Assembly (NCBI RefSeq): GCF_000502875.1
Contig: NZ_AYWX01000002.1
Span: forward strand, 315,667-379,666
DNA length: 64,000 nucleotides
From: Mesorhizobium sp. L2C084A000
GTDB lineage: Bacteria > Pseudomonadota > Alphaproteobacteria > Rhizobiales > Rhizobiaceae
Direction: 5' to 3'
Both the position numbers and the translations under genes were made by a program. This document shows positions 17,510 to 25,376 of this stretch, piece after piece; position 1 is the stretch's first letter, and every line of letters starts with the position of its first letter. The notes below the pieces were generated by a model. The model saw only the letters and a list, made by a program, of their open reading frames with translations, was not told the origin of the DNA and did no database searches.

Positions 17510-18129
17510 TGCAACGCGATTCCGCGCGCCGTTCCAACCGTGACCGTACCGAGGCGACGCGCGCCGACCTGATTGCCGCGGCGCGAAAGCTGTTTACGGA
17601 AAAATCCTATGCCGAGACCGGCACGCCGGAGATCGCCGCTGCCGCCGGCGTCACGCGCGGCGCGCTTTACCATCACTTCGCCGACAAGCAGGCGCTGTTT
17701 GCCGCCGTGGTCGACCAGGAGGCGGCAGCGGTCGCCGAGGAGATCGAGCGCGCCTCGGCGCCATCACTCAATGCCCGCGACGCACTGATTGCCGGTTCCG
17801 ACGCCTATCTCACCGCCATGCGCACGCCAGGCCGCACGCGCCTGCTGCTGCTCGACGGCCCGGCCGTGCTTGGCCGCGCCGCCATGGACGCGATCGACAA
17901 CCGCCATGGCAACCGCTCGCTGCGCGAAGGGCTGGTCGCGGCGATGCGGGCGCAAACGATGACGAGATTGCCGGCCGACGCGCTGACCGCACTGCTCGGC
18001 TCCGCCTTCGATCGTGCCGCCCTGGCCATCGAGGCCGGTGCGTCAGCTCAGGACTACCGCGCGGTGCTCATAGCACTGATCGATGGCCTGTCTCTTCCTC
18101 AGGCACCTCGCCCGGTTCGAACTCGTTGA
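17509..18129 (+). CDS. TetR/AcrR-family transcriptional regulator
   Basis: A 206-residue regulator. The N-terminal helix-turn-helix is intact: RADLIAAARKLFTEKSYAET, IAAAAGVTRGALYHHFADKQ, LFAAVV. The C-terminal ligand domain has no specific hallmark. The start codon overlaps one of two palindromic operators, so translation may begin on a nearly leaderless transcript and the protein likely represses itself and the divergent VOC gene. The 3' end overlaps the 3' end of the convergent LysR gene by 62 bp. Confidence 0.9.
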   Translation: MQRDSARRSNRDRTEATRADLIAAARKLFTEKSYAETGTPEIAAAAGVTRGALYHHFADKQALFAAVVDQEAAAVAEEIERASAPSLNARDALIAGSDAYLTAMRTPGRTRLLLLDGPAVLGRAAMDAIDNRHGNRSLREGLVAAMRAQTMTRLPADALTALLGSAFDRAALAIEAGASAQDYRAVLIALIDGLSLPQAPRPVRTR

Positions 18130-19018
18130 AGCAGCCGAGCTGGCGCTTGAACTGGTCGATCAGCCAGGCGGCCGCTGGCTTCGGGCTGCGATCGTTGCGG
18201 TGCATGGCAAACAGCGGCGAACTCACCTCCCTGAAGGATTCGAGGTCGATTTCGACCAGCCGGCCACTCGCCAGGTCGTCTGCTATCAGCCAGCGCGGCA
18301 GCCCGCCCCAGCCCAGCCCCTCGCGCATCAGCATATGCTTGGTGCGCACATCCGTCAGCCGCCAGGTACGGTAGGCGAAGACTCCGAAGTCGCGCCCCTT
18401 GGTACGCTCCGACTGGTCGGTGACGACAAGCTGCGTGTGTTCGCGCGCATCCTCGATCGCCACCGGCTTCGGCAGCAGGGCCAGCGGATGGCTGGGCGCG
18501 GCGGCCAGCACGATCGACATGAAGCCGATGCGCGCGAGATGCACATCGACATCGCCCAGCAGGCCGCCAATGCCAAGGTCGGCCTGCCCGCTGACGACAT
18601 GATCGGGGATCAGGCCGAGCGTGCCGATATGCAGGCGCAGCATCACGGTCGGAAACTGCACCTCGAATGCCTTCAACACCCGCACCAGCACCGGCGACGG
18701 CAGCGCCGCATCGACCGACAGCGCGACTTCGGCCTCGAGCCCCTGGTGGTGGCCGTCGACGCGGGAGCGGATGCGCTGCAGCACGCCGATCATGCGCCGC
18801 GCATCCTCCAGCATCGCCCGGCCGATCTCGGTCAATTGCGGCTCGCGCGTGCCCTCGCGCTCGAACAGTTTCAGCCCCAGCTGCGCCTCGAGATTGGCGA
18901 TGCCGTAGCTGATCACGGACTGTGCCCGGTTGAGCTTGCGGCCGGCGGCCGAGAAGCTGCCGGCTTCGGCGACTGTCACAAAGATCTGAAGTTGATCGAG
19001 CGTCGGGTTGGGCTGCAT
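18068..19018 (-). CDS. LysR-family regulator divergent from azoR
   Basis: A 316-residue LTTR. The helix-turn-helix is LDQLQIFVTVAEAGSFSAAG and LNRAQSVISYGIANLEAQLG; an effector-binding domain follows (ALSVDAALPSPVLVRVLKAF, QADLGIGGLLGD, LRMREGLGWGGLPRWLI-like segment near 240). It is divergently transcribed from the azoreductase gene and two T-N11-A boxes lie between, so azoR is its probable target. Its last 62 bp run antisense to the end of the TetR gene, including the C-terminal extension after residue 295. Confidence 0.9.
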   Translation of the reverse strand: MQPNPTLDQLQIFVTVAEAGSFSAAGRKLNRAQSVISYGIANLEAQLGLKLFEREGTREPQLTEIGRAMLEDARRMIGVLQRIRSRVDGHHQGLEAEVALSVDAALPSPVLVRVLKAFEVQFPTVMLRLHIGTLGLIPDHVVSGQADLGIGGLLGDVDVHLARIGFMSIVLAAAPSHPLALLPKPVAIEDAREHTQLVVTDQSERTKGRDFGVFAYRTWRLTDVRTKHMLMREGLGWGGLPRWLIADDLASGRLVEIDLESFREVSSPLFAMHRNDRSPKPAAAWLIDQFKRQLGCFNEFEPGEVPEEETGHRSVL

Positions 19019-19024
19019 CGATAT

Positions 19025-19059
19025 ATCTAACTTATAGATGGATCGTATAGAAAATATAC
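19025..19059. promoter_or_regulatory. Two LysR-type boxes upstream of azoR
   Basis: ATCTA-ACTTA-TAGAT (19025-19039) and GTATA-GAAAA-TATAC (19045-19059) are two perfect 15-bp dyads with the T-N11-A pattern of LysR binding sites. Their centres are 20 bp apart, two helical turns, as expected for a tetramer. Confidence 0.7.
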
Positions 19060-19129
19060 CAGTTTATTGAATGGATCGAAAGCCCCATATCTGGTGGGAC
19101 AAATCATTCCAACCGCTGGAGAGCCCAAA

Positions 19130-19765
19130 ATGTCCATTCTTCTTGTCACCTCAAGCCCGCGGGGCGCCGCCTCGCATTCGACCCGCATCGCTACCGAATT
19201 CGCTGAAAAGCTCGTCGCCGCCGATCCGTCGAACACGCTCGTCGTGCGCGACCTCGTCGCCAACCCGCTGCCGCATATCGATGCCGACTACGCCAGCGGC
19301 ATCTACGTGCCGGCGGAAGCCCGCACTGCGCGCCAGGCTGAAGTCGTCGGCGTCTCCGATGTGGTGCTCGACGAGCTGTTTGCCGCCGACACAGTGATCC
19401 TGGCCACAGGCTTCATCAACTTCAACATCTCCTCGACACTGAAGTCCTGGGTCGATCACATCTCTCGTTCCGGCAAGAGCTTTGCCTATGGCGAGAACGG
19501 CCCCAAGGGTCTCGTCACCGGCAAGAAGGTCTATATCGTGCTGGCTTCGGGCGGCATCTACTCCGAAGGTGCGGCCGTGCAGTTCGATCACGCCATTCCC
19601 TACCTGCGCGGCGTGCTCGGCTTCCTCGGCATGACCGACGTCGATGTCATCCGCATCGAAGGCGTCGGCATGGGTCCTGACGCGGTGACCGCAGCGCTCG
19701 CCAAGGCGACCGCCAAGGTCGATGCCGTGGTGGCCGCCAGCCAGGGTGTCGCGGCTGCCGCGTAA
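19130..19765 (+). CDS. azoR: FMN-dependent NADH-azoreductase
   Basis: A 211-residue flavodoxin-like reductase. The flavin phosphate loop is SSPRGAASHSTRIATEF near the N terminus; the middle has TVILATGFINFNISSTLKSW and DHISRSGKSFAYGENGPKGL, and the ASGGIYSEGAAVQFDH loop follows, all typical of AzoR. The enzyme reduces azo compounds and quinones with NADH and protects against quinone stress. The start at 19130 is preceded by GGAGA. Divergent from a LysR regulator; a terminator follows the stop. Confidence 0.93.
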   Translation: MSILLVTSSPRGAASHSTRIATEFAEKLVAADPSNTLVVRDLVANPLPHIDADYASGIYVPAEARTARQAEVVGVSDVVLDELFAADTVILATGFINFNISSTLKSWVDHISRSGKSFAYGENGPKGLVTGKKVYIVLASGGIYSEGAAVQFDHAIPYLRGVLGFLGMTDVDVIRIEGVGMGPDAVTAALAKATAKVDAVVAASQGVAAAA

Positions 19766-19790
19766 AGAGCCAAAATTTGTCCGCTTCGAA

Positions 19791-19815
19791 AGGCAGGCGT
19801 GCGCGCCTGCCTTTT
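19791..19815 (+). terminator. Rho-independent terminator after azoR
   Basis: Stem AGGCAGGCG / CGCCTGCCT with a four-base loop and a T run, 25 bp after the azoR stop. It also separates azoR from the convergent azlD. Confidence 0.87.
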
Positions 19816-19820
19816 TCGTT

Positions 19821-20120
19821 CTAGCCGATGAGGTGCCTCAGCAGACCAGCGGCGCTGACTCCGATCAGCACGGTCGGCAGCATGGAAAGCCGCGTGGCGG
19901 CTACCAGAGTAACAGCCAGCGCCAGAATATCCGCCGGGGACTTCGACACGAAGGCCGGTGCGATGACAGAGATCAGCACGCAACCAGGCGCGGCTCCCAT
20001 GACCGCCGTGGCACGCGCGCTGAGTGTGCGGTTGCGCAGCACGACATAGCCGCCGATGCGCGTCAGGTAAGTGACGCCGGCCATCAGCACGATGGTGAGA
20101 AAGGTCATTGCGTCGATCAT
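19821..20120 (-). CDS. azlD: AzlD-family small subunit of branched-chain amino acid exporter
   Basis: A 99-residue membrane protein with about four hydrophobic segments; TRIGGYVVLRNR near residue 20 and GAAPGCVLISVIAPAF are typical of the AzlD family. Its ATG overlaps the azlC stop (20117-20120), so the two are translationally coupled and should form the AzlCD exporter of branched-chain amino acids or analogues. Confidence 0.88.
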   Translation of the reverse strand: MIDAMTFLTIVLMAGVTYLTRIGGYVVLRNRTLSARATAVMGAAPGCVLISVIAPAFVSKSPADILALAVTLVAATRLSMLPTVLIGVSAAGLLRHLIG

Positions 20121-20851
20121 GCATCACCCGCCATCAGCCAAGCCGCGACCAGCCCCGATACCGCGCCGGCGGCGACATACCAGGCGCCGGGAACGAAGAG
20201 ATAGACCAGTGCTGCCACGATCAGGCTGACCAGCCAGGGCCGCGCCGCCGCCATACCCGTCCACATGCCGCGCATCAGCACCAGGAAGACGGCCGGGAAC
20301 GCCATGTCAAAACCATAGGTCCCGACGTCGCCGAGCATCGGACTGAGCAAGGCACCCAGCGTGGTGAAGGACACCCAGGCGAGATACATCGCCAGCGCCG
20401 CGCCCATATAGTAGCGCGGGCTGAAGGCCGGCGTGATGCCGGCGGCAGCGCGCTGTTTGGCATCGGCCAGGCCCAGCGCCCAGCTTTCATCGCACATAAA
20501 GAAAAGCGCCGGAAACACCTTGCGTCGTGGCAGGTGGCGCAGGAATGGCGCCAGTGCCGCACCCATCAGCAGGTGACGGCTGTTGACCAGGAAGGTGATG
20601 GCGACGATGAGCACGACGTGCGGCGGCGACGTCCACAACTGGATCGCCGCGAATTCCGAGCCGCCGGCGAAGTTCAGCCCTGTCATGGCAGACAGTTCGA
20701 CCGTGCTTAAGCCTTTCTGCGTGGCCTGGGCGCCAAGCACCAGCGCATAGGGGATGGTGCCGAACAGCACCGGCGCGCAGGACGCCACGCCACGGCGGAA
20801 CTCGGATCCCGAACCATTGCCCGCCGCCTCGACTGCCTGTGAAATGCTCAT
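20117..20851 (-). CDS. azlC: AzlC-family branched-chain amino acid exporter subunit
   Basis: A 244-residue membrane protein. AzlC hallmarks: GVASCAPVLFGTIPYALVLG near residue 25, MTGLNFAGGSEFAAIQLW, VNSRHLLMGAALAPFL and ALFFMCDESWALGLAD. The ATG at 20851 follows GGGGAG; an upstream in-frame extension lacks family sequence. It is the first gene of azlCD, divergent from an Lrp/AsnC regulator, matching the classical azlB-azlCD logic where an Lrp-type protein controls the exporter. Confidence 0.92.
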   Translation of the reverse strand: MSISQAVEAAGNGSGSEFRRGVASCAPVLFGTIPYALVLGAQATQKGLSTVELSAMTGLNFAGGSEFAAIQLWTSPPHVVLIVAITFLVNSRHLLMGAALAPFLRHLPRRKVFPALFFMCDESWALGLADAKQRAAAGITPAFSPRYYMGAALAMYLAWVSFTTLGALLSPMLGDVGTYGFDMAFPAVFLVLMRGMWTGMAAARPWLVSLIVAALVYLFVPGAWYVAAGAVSGLVAAWLMAGDA

Positions 20852-21024
20852 GCGTCTCCCCTGGCGCGCCTCGCGGCCGCCGCTCCCGGGTTGCTTCTGG
20901 ACTCTTGTGATGTCGGCCGCAAACATAGCGGCACCGGCTCACAATTTGGTTGCGAAGATTGTTGTGTTTCATCAGAATTTGGCATTTGGCGCTACAAAGC
21001 CATAAATAGATGGAATCCAGAGCC

Positions 21025-21483
21025 ATGAAACTTGATGAGATCGACAAGCGGATCCTGCGGGCGCTGCAGCGCGACGGCCGCATGGCCAACAACGATCTGG
21101 CCAATGAGGTCGGGCTGTCGCCATCGCCTTGCCTGCGTCGCGTGAAGCTGCTGGAGGAGGCCGGTGTCATCGACCGCTACGTCGCCGTGCTCAACCCCGC
21201 CAGCATCGGCAAGGGCCTGACCTTCTTCACCCGCATCTGGTTGAAAACGCAGGACGAGGACACGATCGAGCATTTCGCCACCGAAGTCGCCAAGCTGCCG
21301 CAGGTGATGGAGTGCTACCTGATGCTCGGCGATTGCGACGCCATGGTGCGTGTGGTGGCGGCCGGCATCGACGATTACCGCCGCTTCCAGTCGGAGCATC
21401 TGAGCCGCATCAAGGGCGTGCAGAACGTCAAGACCGACGTCCCCAGCCAGACGATCAAATACACGTCGGAACTGCCGATCTGA
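21025..21483 (+). CDS. Lrp/AsnC-family transcriptional regulator
   Basis: A 152-residue Lrp-like protein: helix-turn-helix in LDEIDKRILRALQRDGRMAN and LSPSPCLRRVKLLEEAGVID, then the RAM effector domain with VMECYLMLGDCDAMVRVVA. The ATG at 21025 gives the usual MKLDEID start; an ATG five codons upstream (21010) is possible. Divergent from azlCD and probably their regulator, sensing branched-chain amino acids. Confidence 0.92.
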   Translation: MKLDEIDKRILRALQRDGRMANNDLANEVGLSPSPCLRRVKLLEEAGVIDRYVAVLNPASIGKGLTFFTRIWLKTQDEDTIEHFATEVAKLPQVMECYLMLGDCDAMVRVVAAGIDDYRRFQSEHLSRIKGVQNVKTDVPSQTIKYTSELPI

Positions 21484-21609
21484 GCTACTGAAAACGGCGT
21501 CACGTCAAACTGGATAAAAAATGCAACCGGATTGTAGGATCGAACCCGGTGCCGGCGTCCTTCGGGTGCAAGCAGCGCGCAGCGCTGCCCTTAGGCATGG
21601 GAGATTTGA

Positions 21610-22812
21610 ATGAGCCTTTCCTATCGTTGGGTCATCGTCGCCGCTGGCGCGCTGATGTCCTGCGTCGCCATCGGGACGATGTTTTCGCTGGCGATCTTTC
21701 TCGAGCCGATGGCGGTCGACACCAACTGGTCGCGCGCCGGCATTTCGAGCGCCATGACGCTCAACTTCCTGGTGATGGGCCTTGGTGGCTTCGCCTGGGG
21801 CGCGATATCGGACCGTTTTGGCGCCCGCATCGTCGTGATGATCGGCGCGGTGCTGCTCGGGCTGGCGCTGGTGCTGGCCAGCCGCGCCGGTTCGCTGCTG
21901 AGCTTCCAGGTCACCTATGGCGTGCTGGTCGGTCTCGCGGCAAGCGCCTTTTTCGCGCCGATGATCGCGCTGACCACAGGCTGGTTCGACACCAACCGCA
22001 GCCTTGCCGTCTCACTGGTCTCGGCCGGCATGGGCGTGGCGCCGATGACGATCTCGCCCCTCGCCCGCTGGCTGATCTCCGCCTATGATTGGCGCACCGC
22101 CATGTTCGACATCGGCATTACCGCCTGGGTGCTGCTGTTGCCGGCGGTGCTGCTGGTGCGCCAGCCGCCGAAGCCCGTCTTAGTCGACCCCGGCTCCGCG
22201 CCGGTTGCCGAAGGTGCCGGCCTGACGGTCGGCCAGGCGCTGCGCTCGCCGCAATTCATCGTGCTGGGGCTGACCTTCTTTGCCTGCTGCGCGGCGCATT
22301 CCGGGCCGATCTTCCACATGGTCAGCTATGCCATGCTGTGCGGCGTCGCCCCCATGGCAGCGGTCTCGATCTACAGTGTCGAAGGCCTGGCAGGCCTCGG
22401 CGGCCGGCTCTTCTACGGCGTGCTGGCCGACAGGCTGGGCGTCAAGCCGGTGCTGATCGCGGGCCTGGCGATCCAGGCGATCGTCATTGCCGCCTATCTG
22501 TCGATCAGCCAGCTTGAGCAGTTCTACATGCTGGCCGTTATCTTCGGTGCCACCTATGGCGGTGTCATGCCGCTCTATGCGGTGCTGGCGCGCGAATATT
22601 TCGGCCAGCGCATCCTCGGCACCGTGTTCGGCGCCGCCACCATGCTGTCCAGCCTCGGCATGGCGCTGGGACCGCTTGCCGGCGGCATGGTGTTCGACGC
22701 CTACGCCAACTATTCCTGGCTGTTCATCGGCTCGGCTCTTATCGGGCTCGGCGCGGTCGGCATCGCCATCGCGTTCCCGCCACTGCCGCGCAGGGAGTTG
22801 CAGCCGGCTTAG
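21610..22812 (+). CDS. MFS transporter, monocarboxylate/OFA-like
   Basis: A 400-residue carrier with 12 predicted helices. The loop 2-3 motif is GAISDRFGARIVVMIG; YGVLVGLAASAFFAPMIALT and WFDTNRSLAVSLVSAGMGVA resemble the oxalate/formate antiporter and monocarboxylate transporter group. The substrate cannot be read from the sequence. GGGAG precedes the ATG. It follows the Lrp gene by 126 bp on the same strand, but a separate promoter is likely. Confidence 0.88.
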   Translation: MSLSYRWVIVAAGALMSCVAIGTMFSLAIFLEPMAVDTNWSRAGISSAMTLNFLVMGLGGFAWGAISDRFGARIVVMIGAVLLGLALVLASRAGSLLSFQVTYGVLVGLAASAFFAPMIALTTGWFDTNRSLAVSLVSAGMGVAPMTISPLARWLISAYDWRTAMFDIGITAWVLLLPAVLLVRQPPKPVLVDPGSAPVAEGAGLTVGQALRSPQFIVLGLTFFACCAAHSGPIFHMVSYAMLCGVAPMAAVSIYSVEGLAGLGGRLFYGVLADRLGVKPVLIAGLAIQAIVIAAYLSISQLEQFYMLAVIFGATYGGVMPLYAVLAREYFGQRILGTVFGAATMLSSLGMALGPLAGGMVFDAYANYSWLFIGSALIGLGAVGIAIAFPPLPRRELQPA

Positions 22813-22998
22813 CCCGGGTCGATTTCCCAAACCTTGCTGGCCAGGCGCGCAATCAGCCTCGCCCGTTCGGTTCGCCACGGATCCTGTCCCCTGTTTCATC
22901 CGTTCCCCCCCTTGCGCGGGGCAGTCCACGGACAACATTTGCTCCGTGGGATCTCGACTGAGCTCGCGCATCCAGTCCACGCCAGAGAGGACACCCTG

Positions 22999-23520
22999 AT
23001 GGCGGAACATCCGAGTGGAAGCGAAAGCAACAGAATTGCCGCAAGCGCTGTTGCCGACGACGATCCGCGTCTTGCATTCATTTATCAGGAGGCGGTGAGA
23101 GGTCTCACGCAACAGCAGACCCTTGTGGAGAACATGAGCACCCGCGCCGGCAGCCTTGTCTTTGCCACCGCATTCGCAAACTCATTGCGCGGCGGTGCGG
23201 CCCTTTCCAATGGGCTTGGGCTCTGGGACTGGACCGCGGTGGCCCTGCTGTTCGGCATCGGCGGGTTGATCGTCTTCATGCTTTGGCCCTACCACCAATA
23301 TACATTCCGCTTCGATCCGGAAGAGCTGCTTGATCAATATGTCGACGGCGACAGGCCGACGACGATGTCGGCCATGCGCCGCGCGCTTGCCCTTCGCATC
23401 AAGGCGGACATGGCCGGCAACTGGCGAATTATCCAGCGGCTGCGGGTGGCGCTGCAGATTGCGCTGCTGTTTCTGCTGCTCGACATCCTGGCCTGGCTTT
23501 TGGCGATCGCAGGCATTTGA
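22999..23520 (+). CDS. Small membrane protein, family unknown (SLATT/Pycsar-effector-like layout)
   Basis: A 173-residue protein. The first 45 residues are soluble, with a helix DDPRLAFIYQEAVRGLTQQQ followed by TLVENMSTRAG. Hydrophobic segments follow at about 50-65, 72-93 (VALLFGIGGLIVFMLWP) and 148-172 (VALQIALLFLLLDILAWLLA). A cytosolic stretch between the second and third carries FRFDPEELLDQYVDGDRP. A soluble amphipathic helix before paired helices resembles the SLATT and Pycsar TM-effector group, but no partner cyclase or nuclease gene is adjacent, so this is only a layout similarity. The start follows GAGAGGACA. Confidence 0.7.
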   Translation: MAEHPSGSESNRIAASAVADDDPRLAFIYQEAVRGLTQQQTLVENMSTRAGSLVFATAFANSLRGGAALSNGLGLWDWTAVALLFGIGGLIVFMLWPYHQYTFRFDPEELLDQYVDGDRPTTMSAMRRALALRIKADMAGNWRIIQRLRVALQIALLFLLLDILAWLLAIAGI

Positions 23521-23636
23521 GCCGAAGGCGCGTGGCTCCGCCACGGCCAGGCTTGAATGGCAGGCAACGGTCGATGGATCGAAAAGCTCTCTTGAGCATT
23601 TAAGCTTTGGCTAATAGTAGCCCCAGGAGAGAACCA

Positions 23637-23900
23637 ATGAAAAAGACGCTGCTCATTTTGAGCCTGCTCATTCCGCTCTCGGCGTGCTCCCGTACCGAAC
23701 AAGGCGCCGCCGTCGGCGGCTTGGGTGGCGCGGCCGTAGGCGCCGCGGTGGCCGGAGACCCTGTGGAAGGGGCGGTTGTTGGCGGTGCGGTTGGTGCGAT
23801 AGCAGGGGCCATCATCGGCCACGCCAGCGAAGCCGGCCAGTGCAGATATCGCGATCGGTACGGCCGGGTTTACGTCGCGCGGTGCCCGAACGGCTACTGA
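23637..23900 (+). CDS. Glycine-zipper lipoprotein
   Basis: An 87-residue predicted lipoprotein: signal LLILSLLIPLSAC with the lipobox cysteine at 16. The mature part is a glycine zipper (AAVGGLGGAAVGAAVAG, then GAVVGGAVGAIAGAIIG), predicted to insert in or associate with the outer membrane, and ends with a short CRYRDRYGRVYVARCP motif whose cysteines may pair. AGGAG precedes the ATG. A LolA-like gene starts 49 bp after its stop. Confidence 0.82.
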   Translation: MKKTLLILSLLIPLSACSRTEQGAAVGGLGGAAVGAAVAGDPVEGAVVGGAVGAIAGAIIGHASEAGQCRYRDRYGRVYVARCPNGY

Positions 23901-23904
23901 TCTC

Positions 23905-23932
23905 AACGCGTGATCTCCTTCGATCACGCGTT
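23905..23932 (+). terminator. Strong hairpin between the lipoprotein and LolA-like genes
   Basis: Perfect 11-bp arms AACGCGTGATC / GATCACGCGTT around the loop TCCTTC, followed by only TTTG. It may act as a weak terminator or attenuator between the two genes. Confidence 0.6.
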
Positions 23933-23949
23933 TGCTGGGGGTTAATCGA

Positions 23950-24573
23950 ATGGCCTATCGGATCAAAAAGCTGCTGGGTTTCTTGTGTGCCGTTATCGGC
24001 GTTGCCGCGGTGAATGCCGGGGCTTCGGCCGCGCCGGTTGAAGCAAAGACGGTTGCCGATCACTTCTCATCGGTGAAATCCATGTCAGGGGATTTCGTGC
24101 AATCAGGCCCGAAAGCGGAAAGAAAACACGGCAGGTTTTTTCTCCAACGCCCAGGCAAGATCCGGTTCAACTATGCAGGCCAATCTGGGGTCAGCGTGAT
24201 CGCGGATGGCAAATCCCTGGTGGTTTATAACAGGAGACTGAAGACATCGCGGCTTTATGCTCTCTCGAAGACGCCGCTTAAGCTGCTGCTCGACAACAAG
24301 GTCGACTTCTCCGGCAGTCGCGTCAAAAGCATCAGAGAAGACGGCGCTCAAGTAACCGTCAAGCTGGCCGACAGATCGGCTTTCGGCAATTCGAACATCT
24401 CCATGGTGTTCGACAGAAAATCGCTCGATCTGCGCAGATGGAGCCTCACCGACGAGAAGGGACTTACCACGACGGTGACCATCTCAAATGTGAGGCAAGG
24501 CGTTCGCGCTCCCGAGGGCACCTTCGTTATCGATTATGCGGCAAACCGTGAATTCAACACCACAACGAAATAG
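23950..24573 (+). CDS. LolA-like outer-membrane lipoprotein carrier protein
   Basis: A 207-residue periplasmic protein: signal peptide to about 34 (LLGFLCAVIGVAAVNAGASA), then the LolA-like fold: VADHFSSVKSMSGDFVQSGP, GRFFLQRPGKIRFNYA, VIADGKSLVVYNRRLKTSRL and ISMVFDRKSLDLRRWSLTD. These match the LolA family, which ferries lipoproteins across the periplasm. It lacks the usual length of enterobacterial LolA motifs, so a specialised paralogue is possible. Placement next to a lipoprotein gene is suggestive. Confidence 0.85.
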   Translation: MAYRIKKLLGFLCAVIGVAAVNAGASAAPVEAKTVADHFSSVKSMSGDFVQSGPKAERKHGRFFLQRPGKIRFNYAGQSGVSVIADGKSLVVYNRRLKTSRLYALSKTPLKLLLDNKVDFSGSRVKSIREDGAQVTVKLADRSAFGNSNISMVFDRKSLDLRRWSLTDEKGLTTTVTISNVRQGVRAPEGTFVIDYAANREFNTTTK

Positions 24574-24666
24574 CCGAAACCGCAGCCATAATCACAGCGC
24601 CGGAACCAATAGGATCAGCGGCGGTTTAGTCCATGAAGGGACCGGAACCGCAAAGGACGCGGCACA

Positions 24667-24876
24667 ATGATTGAAATTCACAGCATCGAAGCGGCCAACG
24701 CCAGACTGCGCATAAGGAGAGCCGAGCGCTCTCTGAAGCGCGCGAATGACTTGCTGGACGAGGAAGGCGGCGTCGCTCTTAACTTGGCATTGTGCGGCCG
24801 GATAAGGGCCGCGAGAAGGCATCTGATCGAGGCCAGGACCCGCCTGATGACGATTGATCCCACCAGGACGAGTTGA
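24667..24876 (+). CDS. Small basic protein, unknown
   Basis: A 69-residue helical protein with many Arg residues (ANARLRIRRAERSLKRAND, IRAARRHLIEARTRLM). It may fold as a helical hairpin. The ribosome site is weak (AAAGGA). No family is recognised; codon use looks like its neighbours. I keep it at moderate confidence. Confidence 0.45.
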   Translation: MIEIHSIEAANARLRIRRAERSLKRANDLLDEEGGVALNLALCGRIRAARRHLIEARTRLMTIDPTRTS

Positions 24877-24964
24877 TCGCCGGCGGTCGTACGTCAACCC
24901 GGACCGAGAGGTCCATCGTGGCGCAAAGGCCCGCATGGTTAGGCAGTGACCTGCTGGCGGTGAT

Positions 24965-25264
24965 CTACCCAAAAATCCGGTCGCCCTGCTCGTCGACCAG
25001 TTGGATGCCCTTCTTGATCGAGATGTCGACGGCGTCGTCGAGCCCGGCGAAGCGGTCGGCGCGGATGAATTTGTGTTCCTTCACCACGCCGTCGATCTCC
25101 TTGGAGACGACGCCGCACGTCTGGTACTGGCCATCCGCCTTGTAGGGCGTGGCGCTGATCAGGAAGCCCTTGTGCTCGACCTACTTGGCCGGCGCTGCGC
25201 TCGTTGGCCCAGCCGTTTCGGCTCCGCTGGCGCCACCGCCGAAAAGACGCTTCAGAAAAGACAT
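24965..25264 (-). pseudogene. HlyU-family protein gene interrupted by an in-frame amber codon
   Basis: Reading from the ATG at 25264 (preceded by GGAGG), 27 codons encode MSFLKRLFGGG and an Ala/Gly-rich linker, then TAG at 25181-25183. The same frame continues without further defect: VEHKGFLISATPYKADGQYQ, TCGVVSKEIDGVVKEHKFIR, ADRFAGLDDAVDISIKKGIQ, VDEQGDRIFG and a terminal TAG at 24965-24967. This is a complete HlyU-family protein (about 99 residues) apart from the single stop. HlyU relatives are small regulators. Either a young nonsense mutation or a sequencing error; no frameshift is needed. Confidence 0.85.
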
Positions 25265-25376
25265 CGGGCTTCCTCCAACAGCATTCATCCCGCACCATGT
25301 AGAGTGACGCGGGATGAATTTCACTATCGGTCCTTGGCCCAGCGGGCAAGGGCTGCGTCCGGTCGGCTGGACGAGC

